NCBI RefSeq assembly: GCF_015101885.1
Contig: NZ_CP062941.1
Span: 3,658,001 to 3,722,000 of the forward strand
DNA: 64,000 nucleotides
Direction of reading: 5' to 3'
Source: Massilia litorea
GTDB lineage: Bacteria; Pseudomonadota; Gammaproteobacteria; Burkholderiales; Burkholderiaceae_D
Each line of letters begins with the position of its first letter. Within the stretch, counting starts at the first letter, position 1. Below are positions 54,575-62,194 of this stretch, in pieces. Position numbers and translations under genes: made by a program. The notes beneath the pieces are model-generated. The model worked only from the letters and a program-made list of their open reading frames with translations. It did no database searches and had not been told where the DNA came from.

Positions 54575-55033
54575 TCAATACCCCGCGTCCAGCTGCGCCG
54601 CCGTCAAGGCCTTCATCACCGCAAACACGCCGCTCGCGCGCAGGATGCGCTTGTCCTTCACCATCAGTTCGCAGTCGGCAAAGGCCACGCGCGAGCCGAT
54701 GCGGCCGATGTGGATGTGCGCCTCGACCCAGTCGCCGGGACGGGCGGCGTCGATGAAGTCCGTGCTCAGGTTGACGGTGACGAAGGAGTGCCTGTGGTCG
54801 CAGGAGAGCGTCAGCCCCAGGCCCAGGGCCGAATCGGCCAGGCTGGCGAGCATGCCGCCGTGGACGATGCCGCGCATGTTGGTGTGCTGGTCGGCCATGC
54901 GCATCGCGATCGTGATCTTGCCGGCTTCGCGCCGGCAGTACAGGTAGCCCAGGCCGGCCATGTAGGGGCCGCCGCGCTTGAGGCGTTCGAAGCCTGCGGG
55001 CACGTCGGCGATATCGGTGTGTTCTCGTGTCAT
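54575..55033 (-). CDS. PaaI-family acyl-CoA thioesterase (hotdog fold)
   Basis: This 152-residue protein has the hotdog fold of PaaI-type thioesterases, with the characteristic RGIVHGGMLASLADSALGLG near residues 55-75 (the HGG and Asp are the catalytic region). They hydrolyse acyl-CoA thioesters, often to rescue trapped CoA in aromatic or fatty-acid breakdown. It lies between a hypothetical gene and the porin, near the diacid genes, and may clear dead-end acyl-CoAs. Convergent with the hypothetical gene. Confidence 0.85.
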   Translation of the reverse strand: MTREHTDIADVPAGFERLKRGGPYMAGLGYLYCRREAGKITIAMRMADQHTNMRGIVHGGMLASLADSALGLGLTLSCDHRHSFVTVNLSTDFIDAARPGDWVEAHIHIGRIGSRVAFADCELMVKDKRILRASGVFAVMKALTAAQLDAGY

Positions 55034-55056
55034 GTGAAACAGTATCTACTCAAATG

Positions 55057-55083
55057 AACACGGCGGCCAGTGGCCGCCGTGTT
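55057..55083 (-). terminator. Hairpin after the porin gene
   Basis: A perfect 13-bp stem AACACGGCGGCCA / TGGCCGCCGTGTT with minimal loop lies just downstream of the porin stop on the minus strand, before the PaaI gene. A short T-rich stretch follows on that strand (TTCATTT). Likely a terminator for the porin. Confidence 0.65.
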
Positions 55084-55117
55084 GCTTCAGCTTAGCTTGT
55101 CAAGACAAGCCGCGGCA

Positions 55118-56251
55118 TCAGAACATGTGCATCACGCCGACGACGAAGCGGTTCGCGCTGTCGCTGCCGACGCTCACGATACCCTGGGCCAGGTTGATGT
55201 TGCCGGCGGCGATGCCGGCCGCGGTGCCCGACGCCGCCTCGACCACCAGGTCGGTATTGGCGCGGGTGTAGGCGGCGTACACGGTGCTGCGCTTGCTCAG
55301 GGCATAGCGGGCGATCGCATGGTACTGCTGCGAGTCGTCACGGCGTGGGCCGGTGAGCTTGGTGTTGTAGAAGGCGCCGGTCAGCGTCAGGGCTGGAGCG
55401 ACAGGGAAGTCGACGCCGACGCCGGCGACGGCGATCTTGCGGTTGTTGCTGTCGACTTCGTTGGTGATGTAGGTCGCCTTGATCACGGCCACCGGCAGCG
55501 TGTACTTGGCGCCGATGCCCCAGGAGGTCAGCAGGTCGGTGTTGACGCTGTTCTTCATGCGCGCATAAGCGCCGGCGGCGCCGAACGGGCCCGCATTGTA
55601 GAAGACCGACGCGCCCTGGTAGGAGCCGCGCTGGATGCCGCCGGCCTGTTCGCCGAAGGCGCGCATCAGCGCGAAGCCGGCGCCGCCCATGGTCGGCGAG
55701 ACGTACTTGATGGAGTTCGACTGGCGCAGGGCGCTGTTGCCTGGGCCGTTGGCGCCGAAGCCGCCGTAGACGGCGCCGTTGTTCATGGCGCCGTACAGCA
55801 CGTTCGGGCTGGTGGCGGCGAAGGCCAGGCCCATCGGGTCGGCCAGGCCGACCGAGCCGATACCCAGGATGTTCTGGCGGCCGATGTCGATCGAACCGAA
55901 GGCGCTGCTGACGCCGACGGTGGCTTCGCGGTCGAACAGGGCGGTCGAGTTGGCGGTGCCGCCCGGGGTGCCGGTGTTGACGCCGGCGCCGCCGACGTCG
56001 TTCAGCAGGGTGCCTTCGAGGGCGAAGCGGGCCTTCATGCCGCCGCCCAGATCTTCGACGCCCTTGAAGCCCCAGCGCGAGGTCTGCATCAGGCCTGCAT
56101 CCACCGTGGTGCGGTCGTTGGCCGAGCCGTTGTTGTTGTCCACGTGGGCGAGGCCGGCATCGACGATGCCGTAGATGGTGACGCTGGTCTGCGCCGACGC
56201 GGTCGACATGCAAGCAGCAAGCACGGCCATTGCAAGGATGGTCTTCTTCAT
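55118..56251 (-). CDS. Outer-membrane porin (Gram-negative trimeric, Burkholderiales type)
   Basis: This 377-residue porin has the signal peptide MKKTILAMAVLAACMSTASA. The mature part starts QTSVTIYGIVDAGLAHVDNN, the family opening, and ends FVVGVMHMF with C-terminal Phe. Between lie alternating beta-strands typical of 16-stranded porins (RWGFKGVEDLGGGMKARFALEG near 60-80). It allows diffusion of small anionic solutes across the outer membrane. Adjacent to a Tct importer and the diacid operon, it may feed them. A TTCGCACAGGAA motif occurs 180 bases upstream, a near copy of the IclR-type operator. Confidence 0.92.
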   Translation of the reverse strand: MKKTILAMAVLAACMSTASAQTSVTIYGIVDAGLAHVDNNNGSANDRTTVDAGLMQTSRWGFKGVEDLGGGMKARFALEGTLLNDVGGAGVNTGTPGGTANSTALFDREATVGVSSAFGSIDIGRQNILGIGSVGLADPMGLAFAATSPNVLYGAMNNGAVYGGFGANGPGNSALRQSNSIKYVSPTMGGAGFALMRAFGEQAGGIQRGSYQGASVFYNAGPFGAAGAYARMKNSVNTDLLTSWGIGAKYTLPVAVIKATYITNEVDSNNRKIAVAGVGVDFPVAPALTLTGAFYNTKLTGPRRDDSQQYHAIARYALSKRSTVYAAYTRANTDLVVEAASGTAAGIAAGNINLAQGIVSVGSDSANRFVVGVMHMF

Positions 56252-56420
56252 ATTAATGCGGTCTCCTGGTTTTCGAGGTGCTCCGGCCCCGACGAGGCCG
56301 GACGGCGGGTAATTCAGGTATAGCGGCGGCGTTTCTCTTGGTGGAACTCAGCCATCTATTCTGAAACTGTATTTTCTTGCATCAATATTGTCAACGACTT
56401 CGTGGCACTTGCGACCTGTT

Positions 56421-56440
56421 TGTGCAATTTCGCACAGGAA
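56421..56440. promoter_or_regulatory. Candidate operator upstream of the porin
   Basis: Within the inverted repeat TGTGC-N6-GCACA lies TTCGCACAGGAA, which equals the IclR-type motif TTCGCACAGCGAA with one C missing. Its location upstream of the porin would fit co-regulation with the diacid genes. Suggestive only. Confidence 0.4.
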
Positions 56441-56540
56441 GTGTGTTCAATAAGCGAAAGAAGTGGACAGGAGCGTCCGATTCGGCACGCCGACGGGCCG
56501 TGTAAGGAAGGAGAAAGGAAGGAGAGGTAAGGCGGCGGGC

Positions 56541-56576
56541 AAAAAAAAGCCCCCGGCATCCGCATGCCGGGGGCTT
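56541..56576 (-). terminator. Rho-independent terminator of the tctCBA operon
   Basis: A perfect 13-bp stem AAGCCCCCGGCAT / ATGCCGGGGGCTT with a 4-base loop is flanked by an A-run that becomes a run of T on the minus strand. It lies 21 bases after the tctA stop. Confidence 0.92.
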
Positions 56577-56596
56577 CTGGTCTGATCATTCCGCGA

Positions 56597-58099
56597 TCAG
56601 TCTTCCTGGAAGGCTTCCTCGCGTTTCTGGCGCAGCGAAGGCAGCAGGACGACGGCCATCGCGATGGCGGCCAGGGCCAGCATCGTGGCGCTGATCGGAC
56701 GCTGGACGAAGACCAGCGGGTCGCTGTGCGAGAGCAGCAGCGCGCGGCGCAGGTATTCTTCCATCATCGGTCCGATGATGAAGCCCAGCAGCATCGGCGC
56801 CGGCTCGGCACCCAATTTTGCGCAGATGTAGCCGAACAGGCCGAACAGGGCCATCAGGTAGACGTCGAACTCGCTGTTGTTCAGGCTGAACACGCCGATC
56901 GCGCAGAACATCAGGATGGCCGGATACAGGCGGTGGTAAGGCACCATGATCATCTTGACCCAGAGGCCGATCATCGGCAGGTTCAGCACGACGAGGAACA
57001 GGTTACCGATCCACATCGAGACGATCAGGCCCCAGAACAGGGCAGGCTGCTCGGTCATCACGGCCGGACCCGGCTGGATGCCCTGGATGATCATCGCGCC
57101 GATCATCAGCGCCATCACCGGGTTCGACGGAATGCCGAGGGTCAGCATCGGGATGAACGAGGTCTGGGCGCCCGCGTTGTTCGCCGCTTCCGGCGCCGCG
57201 ACGCCTTCGATGGCGCCCTTGCCGAAATTGGCCGAGTTCTTCGAGACCTTCTTCTCGATCGAGTAGGAAGCAAACGATGCCAGCATGGCGCCGCCGCCCG
57301 GCAGGATGCCGAGAGCCGAGCCGATCACGGTGCCGCGCAGGACCGGAGCCGCGATGCGTTTGAAGTCTTCCTTGGTCAGCATCAGGCCCTTGACCTTCTT
57401 CATCATCAGCGTGCGCGATTCGTCGTGCTCGAGGTTGCGGATGATTTCGCCGATGCCGAACATGCCCATCGCGACGATCACGAAGTTGACACCGTCGGCC
57501 AGTTCGGGCAGGTCGAAGGTGTAGCGCGCGGCGCCCGAGTTGACGTCGGTGCCGATCAGGCCCAGCAGCAGGCCGAGGATCACCATGCCGATCGCGTTGA
57601 GCAGCGAGCCGCTGGCCAGCACGACCGAGGCGACCAGGCCCAGCACCATCAGCGAGAAGTATTCGGCCGGACCGAATTTCAGCGCCAGTTCGGCCAGCGG
57701 CGGCGCGAACAGGGCCAGCAGGACGGTGGCGACGGTGCCCGCGAAGAAGGAGCCGAGCGCCGCCGTGGCGAGCGCCTTGCCGGCATTGCCCTGGCGCGCC
57801 ATCTGGTAGCCGTCGATGGCTGTCACCACCGAGGACGATTCGCCCGGCAGGTTGACCAGGATGGCGGTCGTCGAGCCGCCGTACTGGGCGCCGTAATAGA
57901 TACCGGCCAGCATGATAAGCGACGAGACCGGCGGCAGGCCGAAGGTGGCCGGCAGCAGCATCGCGATGGTGGCGACCGGGCCCAGGCCCGGCAGCACGCC
58001 GACGGCGGTGCCGACGAAGACGCCGATCAGGCAGTAGAACAGATTGGTGAGGGTGAAAGCCGTTTCCAGGCCCAGCCCGAGGTTATGCAGGATTTCCAT
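56597..58099 (-). CDS. tctA: Tripartite tricarboxylate transporter large permease TctA
   Basis: This 500-residue inner-membrane protein has about 12 hydrophobic segments. The family signature GVLPGLGPVATIAMLLPATFGLPP (about residues 38-61) and YYGAQYGGSTTAILVNLPGESSSVVTAIDG (about 68-97) match TctA closely. It forms the large permease with TctB for carboxylate uptake. It is the last gene of tctC-tctB-tctA (12 bases after tctB) and is followed by a strong terminator. Confidence 0.93.
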   Translation of the reverse strand: MEILHNLGLGLETAFTLTNLFYCLIGVFVGTAVGVLPGLGPVATIAMLLPATFGLPPVSSLIMLAGIYYGAQYGGSTTAILVNLPGESSSVVTAIDGYQMARQGNAGKALATAALGSFFAGTVATVLLALFAPPLAELALKFGPAEYFSLMVLGLVASVVLASGSLLNAIGMVILGLLLGLIGTDVNSGAARYTFDLPELADGVNFVIVAMGMFGIGEIIRNLEHDESRTLMMKKVKGLMLTKEDFKRIAAPVLRGTVIGSALGILPGGGAMLASFASYSIEKKVSKNSANFGKGAIEGVAAPEAANNAGAQTSFIPMLTLGIPSNPVMALMIGAMIIQGIQPGPAVMTEQPALFWGLIVSMWIGNLFLVVLNLPMIGLWVKMIMVPYHRLYPAILMFCAIGVFSLNNSEFDVYLMALFGLFGYICAKLGAEPAPMLLGFIIGPMMEEYLRRALLLSHSDPLVFVQRPISATMLALAAIAMAVVLLPSLRQKREEAFQED

Positions 58100-58111
58100 G
58101 TTGTCTTCTTC

Positions 58112-58573
58112 TTAAAAACCGAGCCAGGGGCCGAGGATGGGCATAGGCAAGCCGAGCAGCTTGACGAACACGACGACCGCGAAGACCGCCAGGCCGATGG
58201 CCAGCAGCAGCGAGGGTCCCCAGGTGAACTTGGGACTGGCATAGGCGCTCATCAGGACCAGTACCAGGACGGCCGGCACCAGGCCGGCGCCGCGCATCAG
58301 CAGGCCGAACAGCAGGACCGCCACCAGCACCAGCAGGATTTCCTTGATGTAGAACTTGCCGATCGCCTCGCCCGGACGCAGGAGGGAACGGATTACGCCG
58401 ATGGCGCCGATCAGGGTCAGCAGGCCGCCGAGCACGCTCGGGAAATAGGCCGGGCCCATGCGGCCCGCACTGCCCATCTGGTAGTCGAGGCCGATGATGA
58501 TGGCGGCCATGCCGATGGTGAGAAAGATGATGCCTGTCCAAAAGTCCTTTGGATGGCGGATGAATGATGGCAC
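58112..58573 (-). CDS. tctB: Tripartite tricarboxylate transporter small permease TctB
   Basis: This 153-residue inner-membrane protein has about four hydrophobic segments (WTGIIFLTIGMAAIIIGLDY; LVLVAVLLFGLLMRGAGLVP; LLLAIGLAVFAVVVFVKLLGLP), as usual for TctB. The start is GTG 58573 (PSFIRHPKDF) with AAGGAG upstream on the minus strand; a longer frame exists but is not supported. It is separated from tctC by a 145-base structured gap, and lies 12 bases before tctA. Confidence 0.88.
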   Translation of the reverse strand: MPSFIRHPKDFWTGIIFLTIGMAAIIIGLDYQMGSAGRMGPAYFPSVLGGLLTLIGAIGVIRSLLRPGEAIGKFYIKEILLVLVAVLLFGLLMRGAGLVPAVLVLVLMSAYASPKFTWGPSLLLAIGLAVFAVVVFVKLLGLPMPILGPWLGF

Positions 58574-58633
58574 TGCGCGCTCCTTTTTATTGCTTATCGT
58601 TGGCTGGCCGCGGATTCCCTGCGCCGTCGCGGT

Positions 58634-58690
58634 CGTACGGCGGCCGCCGTACGGATGCGCAAAAATGCCGCGGAAGCAGGTCCCGCGGCA
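58634..58690 (-). other. Two strong hairpins in the tctC-tctB gap
   Basis: On the minus strand, the first hairpin after tctC (58666-58690, stem TGCCGCGG / CCGCGGCA, 9-base loop) is followed by five T, the layout of an intrinsic terminator. A second is a perfect 20-base palindrome at 58634-58653. In an operon the first would act as a partial terminator, making the binding protein in excess over the permeases. Confidence 0.7.
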
Positions 58691-58718
58691 GTTCCGCCAC
58701 CCGTGCGGCGGCGGTGAA

Positions 58719-59693
58719 TCAGTCGGCGTAGACGCCGGCCTTGCTGATGATCGGCGACCAGCGCTCGATCTCGGCCTTGACGTGGGCGCGCAGCGCTTCA
58801 GGACGGGCGCGGCTCTCGGCGACCGGTTCGGTGCCGAGGTCGGCGAAGCGCTGCTTGACGTTCGGATCCTTGAGCGCGGTCTGCAGGGCGCTGGAGAGCG
58901 TGTCGACGACCTGCTTCGGCGTGCCCTTCGGCGCGTACAGGCCGTGCCAGACCGCCACTTCAAAGCCCGGCAGGCCGGCTTCGTTCAGGGTCGGCAGGTC
59001 GGGCATGTTCGGCAGGCGGGTCTTGGTGGTCACGCCGTAGGCCTTGATCTTGCCGCTCTTGATCTGGCTGGTGGTGTTGGTGGTCTGGTCGCACATGAAG
59101 TCCACCTGGCCGCCGAGCAGGTCGTTCATCGCCGGGCCGGTGCCCTTGTACGGGACGGTGGTGAGGTCGGTGCCGATCGCGGTCATGAACAGCATGCCGC
59201 ACAGGTGCGAGGCCGAGCCGACGCCGGCGTTGGCGTAGGTGACTTTGTCCTTGTTGGCCTTGATGTAGGCGAGGAATTCCTTGAAGTCGCGCGCCGGGAA
59301 GTCCTTGCGCGCCACGATGGTCATCGGCACGTCGGTGACGAGGCCGATCGGCTCGAAGTCGGTCTGCGCGTTGTAAGGCAGCTTGCGGTAGAGCGAAGGC
59401 GCGGTGGCGTGGCCGATGTGGTGCATGAACAGCGTGTAGCCGTCCGGGGCCGCCTTGGCGACGCGCGCGGCGCCGATCGTGCCGCCGGCACCGCCGACGT
59501 TCTCGATGATGATCTGTTGCTTGAGCTTGTTACCCATCGACTGGGCCACCAGACGCGCAACCGTATCGGTAGGGCCGCCCGCGGCGAACGGGACGATCAT
59601 CGTGATCGTCTTGGTCGGATAGGTCTGGGCTTGCGCGAATGCGCTGCCGAACAATGCCAGGCATGCGGCGGCGCGCATCAGGGTGATTTTCAT
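58719..59693 (-). CDS. tctC: Tripartite tricarboxylate transporter substrate-binding protein (Bug family)
   Basis: This 324-residue periplasmic binding protein has signal peptide MKITLMRAAACLALFGSAFAQA. The mature protein starts QTYPTKTITMIVPFAAGGPTDTVARLVAQSMG, the canonical Bug/TctC opening with the PFAAGGPTD motif that binds carboxylates. GLYAPKGTPKQVVDTLSSALQTAL is the usual C-terminal lobe signature. Bug proteins bind a wide variety of carboxylates, so specificity is unknown. It is the first gene of tctCBA. Confidence 0.93.
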   Translation of the reverse strand: MKITLMRAAACLALFGSAFAQAQTYPTKTITMIVPFAAGGPTDTVARLVAQSMGNKLKQQIIIENVGGAGGTIGAARVAKAAPDGYTLFMHHIGHATAPSLYRKLPYNAQTDFEPIGLVTDVPMTIVARKDFPARDFKEFLAYIKANKDKVTYANAGVGSASHLCGMLFMTAIGTDLTTVPYKGTGPAMNDLLGGQVDFMCDQTTNTTSQIKSGKIKAYGVTTKTRLPNMPDLPTLNEAGLPGFEVAVWHGLYAPKGTPKQVVDTLSSALQTALKDPNVKQRFADLGTEPVAESRARPEALRAHVKAEIERWSPIISKAGVYAD

Positions 59694-60011
59694 GGTGTCT
59701 TCCTCGGTCTCTGTTTATAAGTTATCTGCTGCCGTCGCACCTGACGAGTGCGCGGGTGCCACGGGTGGTGCCGCGTGGCGCCAGCGTCCTGCCCTCTGTG
59801 GGGTTGGGATTTATTCATCAGGTATGTACGCAGGCTTGTTGTACCAGTAAATAGTCGCATTTGCAACTAAGGGAAAACCGCAATAGCCAGTTGACGAAAT
59901 GCTCATCCATATTAGCGCGAAGACCGGGACGGTGGCGCAAGGTCGGCCTCCGGTGCGGCTTCCCGCGTCGGTCCGCCACGCCTGGTGTTAGCCTTGTGGA
60001 GGGAGGCCACC
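59694..60011. other. Intergenic region upstream of tctC and the BNR protein
   Basis: These 318 bases hold the divergent promoters of tctC (minus) and the sialidase-like gene (plus). The stretch 59810-59885 is AT-richer. I see no gene, no terminator and no operator motif I can name. A GGAGGGAGG stretch at 59999-60006 is the ribosome-binding site of the next gene. Confidence 0.4.
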
Positions 60012-61295
60012 ATGCTGCGCGCACTCTTTTTGTTGCTTCCGCTGGCCGCCGGGGCGCTTGCCTGGCAGGAGCCGGTCGAGATCGCCACCGGGCGCGGCGA
60101 CAAGGGGCCGTGGCGTCAGAACAACTCGCGCTACGATTATGTGGACGACGGCACCGTCGCCTTCGTTCCCGGCGGCGGTATCGTCCTCGCCTGGGCTGAC
60201 CAGAAAGGCAAGGATGTCTGGCTGCGCAGCCTGTCCCGCGGCCGGCTGACCGATCCTGTGAACGTCTCGCGCAGTCCGGGCACGTTCTCCTGGCTGCCGC
60301 GCATCGCCGTCGGCCGCGATGGCAGCCATCTCTATTTGCTATGGCAGGAGATCATTTTTTCGGGCGGCTCGCACGGCGGCGAGATCCTGTTCGCCACTTC
60401 GAACGACGGCGGCAGGAGCTTCTCGCCGCCGCTGAACCTGTCGCGCTCCCGCGGCGGCGACGGCAAGGGGCGCCTCAGTCGCGAGGTCTGGTCGAACGGC
60501 AGCCTCGATATCGCGGTCGGCGGCGACGGCGCCGTGATCGCGGCCTGGACCGAGTATCACGGCGCGCTGTGGCTGTCTCGTTCGCGCGACGGCGGCGCCA
60601 GCTTCGAGGCGCCGCGCCGGGTGGCCGGCGACGATGCACATCCGGCGCGGGCACCTGCGCTGGCCGCAGGCAGGGGAGCGACCGTCTGGCTGGCCTGGAC
60701 CGTGGGCGAGGATCCGGCCGCCCGCATCCGGATCGCGCGCTCGCGCGACGGTGGCGCCAGTTTCGGGCCGCCGCAGCTGGTCGGCGATCCGCAAGGGCGG
60801 GCCGATGCGCCCGGGCTGGTGCTGGACGGCGCGGGCAGGCTGCACCTGGCGTACGCGCTGCATCCGGAGCAGGGCGGGGCGCCGGCGGTGCGCTACACGC
60901 GTGCGTCCGCCGGCGGCCGCTTCGCTCCGGCGCGCACGCTGTCGGCCGGCGCTGCCGCCTACCCCTCGCTGGCCGGTGACGGCAAGGACGGCCTGGCGCT
61001 CGCCTGGAACAAGATCGGGCCGGCGGGACGCCCGCGCTCGCTCGGCATCGCCCTCTCGCACGACGGCGGCCGCAGCTTTACCGTACCGGCCGAGGTGCCC
61101 GGCAGCGCCGCCCCGCCGGGCGGCAGCAATGGCAGCCAGCAGGGCTTGCTGGGCAGGAAGCTCGCCATGGACCTATCCGGCCGGATCGCGCTCGCCGCGA
61201 GCAGCCTGGTGCCGGAGCAGGGCAGCCGGGTGTGGCTGATGCGCGGAGAGCCGGCCACAGCCGGTCGGCAGCAGGGAGGGGCCGGCGGGCCTTAG
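60012..61295 (+). CDS. Secreted sialidase-like BNR-repeat protein
   Basis: This 427-residue protein has a short Sec signal peptide (MLRALFLLLPLAAGALA). Four Asp-box (BNR) motifs of the S-x-D-G-G-x-S-F type are seen: SNDGGRSF, SRDGGASF, SRDGGASF and SHDGGRSF, spaced as in six-bladed beta-propellers of sialidases. The catalytic residues of true sialidases cannot be identified with confidence. It is probably a periplasmic or secreted propeller. The start at 60012 has GGAGGGAGG upstream. The tail (RGEPATAGRQQGGAGGP) is low-complexity. Confidence 0.72.
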   Translation: MLRALFLLLPLAAGALAWQEPVEIATGRGDKGPWRQNNSRYDYVDDGTVAFVPGGGIVLAWADQKGKDVWLRSLSRGRLTDPVNVSRSPGTFSWLPRIAVGRDGSHLYLLWQEIIFSGGSHGGEILFATSNDGGRSFSPPLNLSRSRGGDGKGRLSREVWSNGSLDIAVGGDGAVIAAWTEYHGALWLSRSRDGGASFEAPRRVAGDDAHPARAPALAAGRGATVWLAWTVGEDPAARIRIARSRDGGASFGPPQLVGDPQGRADAPGLVLDGAGRLHLAYALHPEQGGAPAVRYTRASAGGRFAPARTLSAGAAAYPSLAGDGKDGLALAWNKIGPAGRPRSLGIALSHDGGRSFTVPAEVPGSAAPPGGSNGSQQGLLGRKLAMDLSGRIALAASSLVPEQGSRVWLMRGEPATAGRQQGGAGGP

Positions 61296-61334
61296 AATAC
61301 GGCAATACCTCCCGGACCCTGCAGGCGCCCATAC

Positions 61335-61928
61335 ATGATCGGACCACTCGAAATCACCGCCAACGCGGCGGCCACCATCGCCATCCTGCTCGCAGGGCGC
61401 AACAGTATCCACACCTGGTGGACCGGCATGCTCGGCTGCGCCTTGTTCACGGTGCTGTTCTTCCAGGCCAGGCTGTATGCCGACGTCGTGTTGCAGGTCT
61501 TCTTCGTGGTCTCGAGCGCGGTCGGCTGGCGCCAGTGGCTGCGCGGCGACCGCGGTCATGAACTGGCGGTGGCGCCCGCCGATTTTCGCAGCCTGGCGTG
61601 GACGGTGCCGGCCGGGCTCGCTGCCAGCCTCGCCTACGGCGCCTTGCTGCACTATTGGACCGACGCCTACGCGCCTTTCCTCGATTCCGCGGTACTCGTC
61701 TTCAGCGTGATCGCGCAGTTGCTGCTGATGGGGCGGCGGATCGAGAACTGGCTGTTCTGGCTGGCGGTGAATTCGGTCGCGGTGCCGCTGTATGCGAGCC
61801 GCGGGCTCTACCTGACCGCAGGCCTGTACGCGGTCTACTGGGTCAATGCCGTCGTCGCCTGGCGCTGGTGGCGCAGGCTGGCGCGGCAACCCGGGGAACT
61901 CGCACCAGCGCAGCGGGCGGGAGCATGA
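61335..61928 (+). CDS. pnuC: PnuC-type nicotinamide riboside transporter
   Basis: This 197-residue inner-membrane protein has about seven hydrophobic segments and the PnuC signatures NAAATIAILLAGRNSIHTWWTGMLGC (residues 9-34) and LLLMGRRIENWLFWLAVNSVAVPLY (about 133-157). PnuC imports nicotinamide riboside (or thiamine, for close relatives). It follows the BNR gene by 39 bases. No NAD-synthesis gene (nadR) is near. The substrate may be another vitamin. Confidence 0.82.
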   Translation: MIGPLEITANAAATIAILLAGRNSIHTWWTGMLGCALFTVLFFQARLYADVVLQVFFVVSSAVGWRQWLRGDRGHELAVAPADFRSLAWTVPAGLAASLAYGALLHYWTDAYAPFLDSAVLVFSVIAQLLLMGRRIENWLFWLAVNSVAVPLYASRGLYLTAGLYAVYWVNAVVAWRWWRRLARQPGELAPAQRAGA

Positions 61929-62194
61929 AGACGGGCGCCCGCGAGGCTCCAGTACGGTAATTCTACGTATTTCAAAACAACCAACGATCGCCAATAATCA
62001 TGCCGCCCGTGCGGCCGCTATCCGCGCGCCCATCGTTTGCGTACGACCCTGCCTGTCGTGCGTTCTTTGGCAGACCTGGCCAAACTGGCCTCGACGTCCC
62101 GGCATGCCGCCGTGCGTCGAAAACAGGTGAAAGCAACTGAGAGCCGCCGCCCCGCACCACGCGGGCGGCCAATAAAAGAGAAAGAGGAGCACCC
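61929..62194. other. Intergenic region upstream of the GntP permease
   Basis: These 266 bases contain no convincing gene. The start of the next gene has AGAGGAG upstream. A GC-rich imperfect hairpin lies at about 62148-62172, just before it. Confidence 0.4.

Larger units (their letters stand above)
56252..56596. promoter_or_regulatory. Region between the porin start and tctA stop
   Basis: These 345 bases hold no gene. They include the porin promoter (AT-rich near 56360-56400), an inverted repeat TGTGC-AATTTC-GCACA (56421-56436), the motif TTCGCACAGGAA (56429-56440) and the tct terminator at 56547-56576. Confidence 0.5.

Noticed and set aside
56564..58567. A 667-residue plus-strand frame opposite tctA/tctB.
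   Set aside because: It runs through the tct terminator and two genes and has low-complexity Gln/His/Asp composition typical of shadow frames.
61296..61334. A TPP or NAD riboswitch before the PnuC gene.
   Set aside because: Only 39 bases separate it from the previous stop codon, too short for either element.
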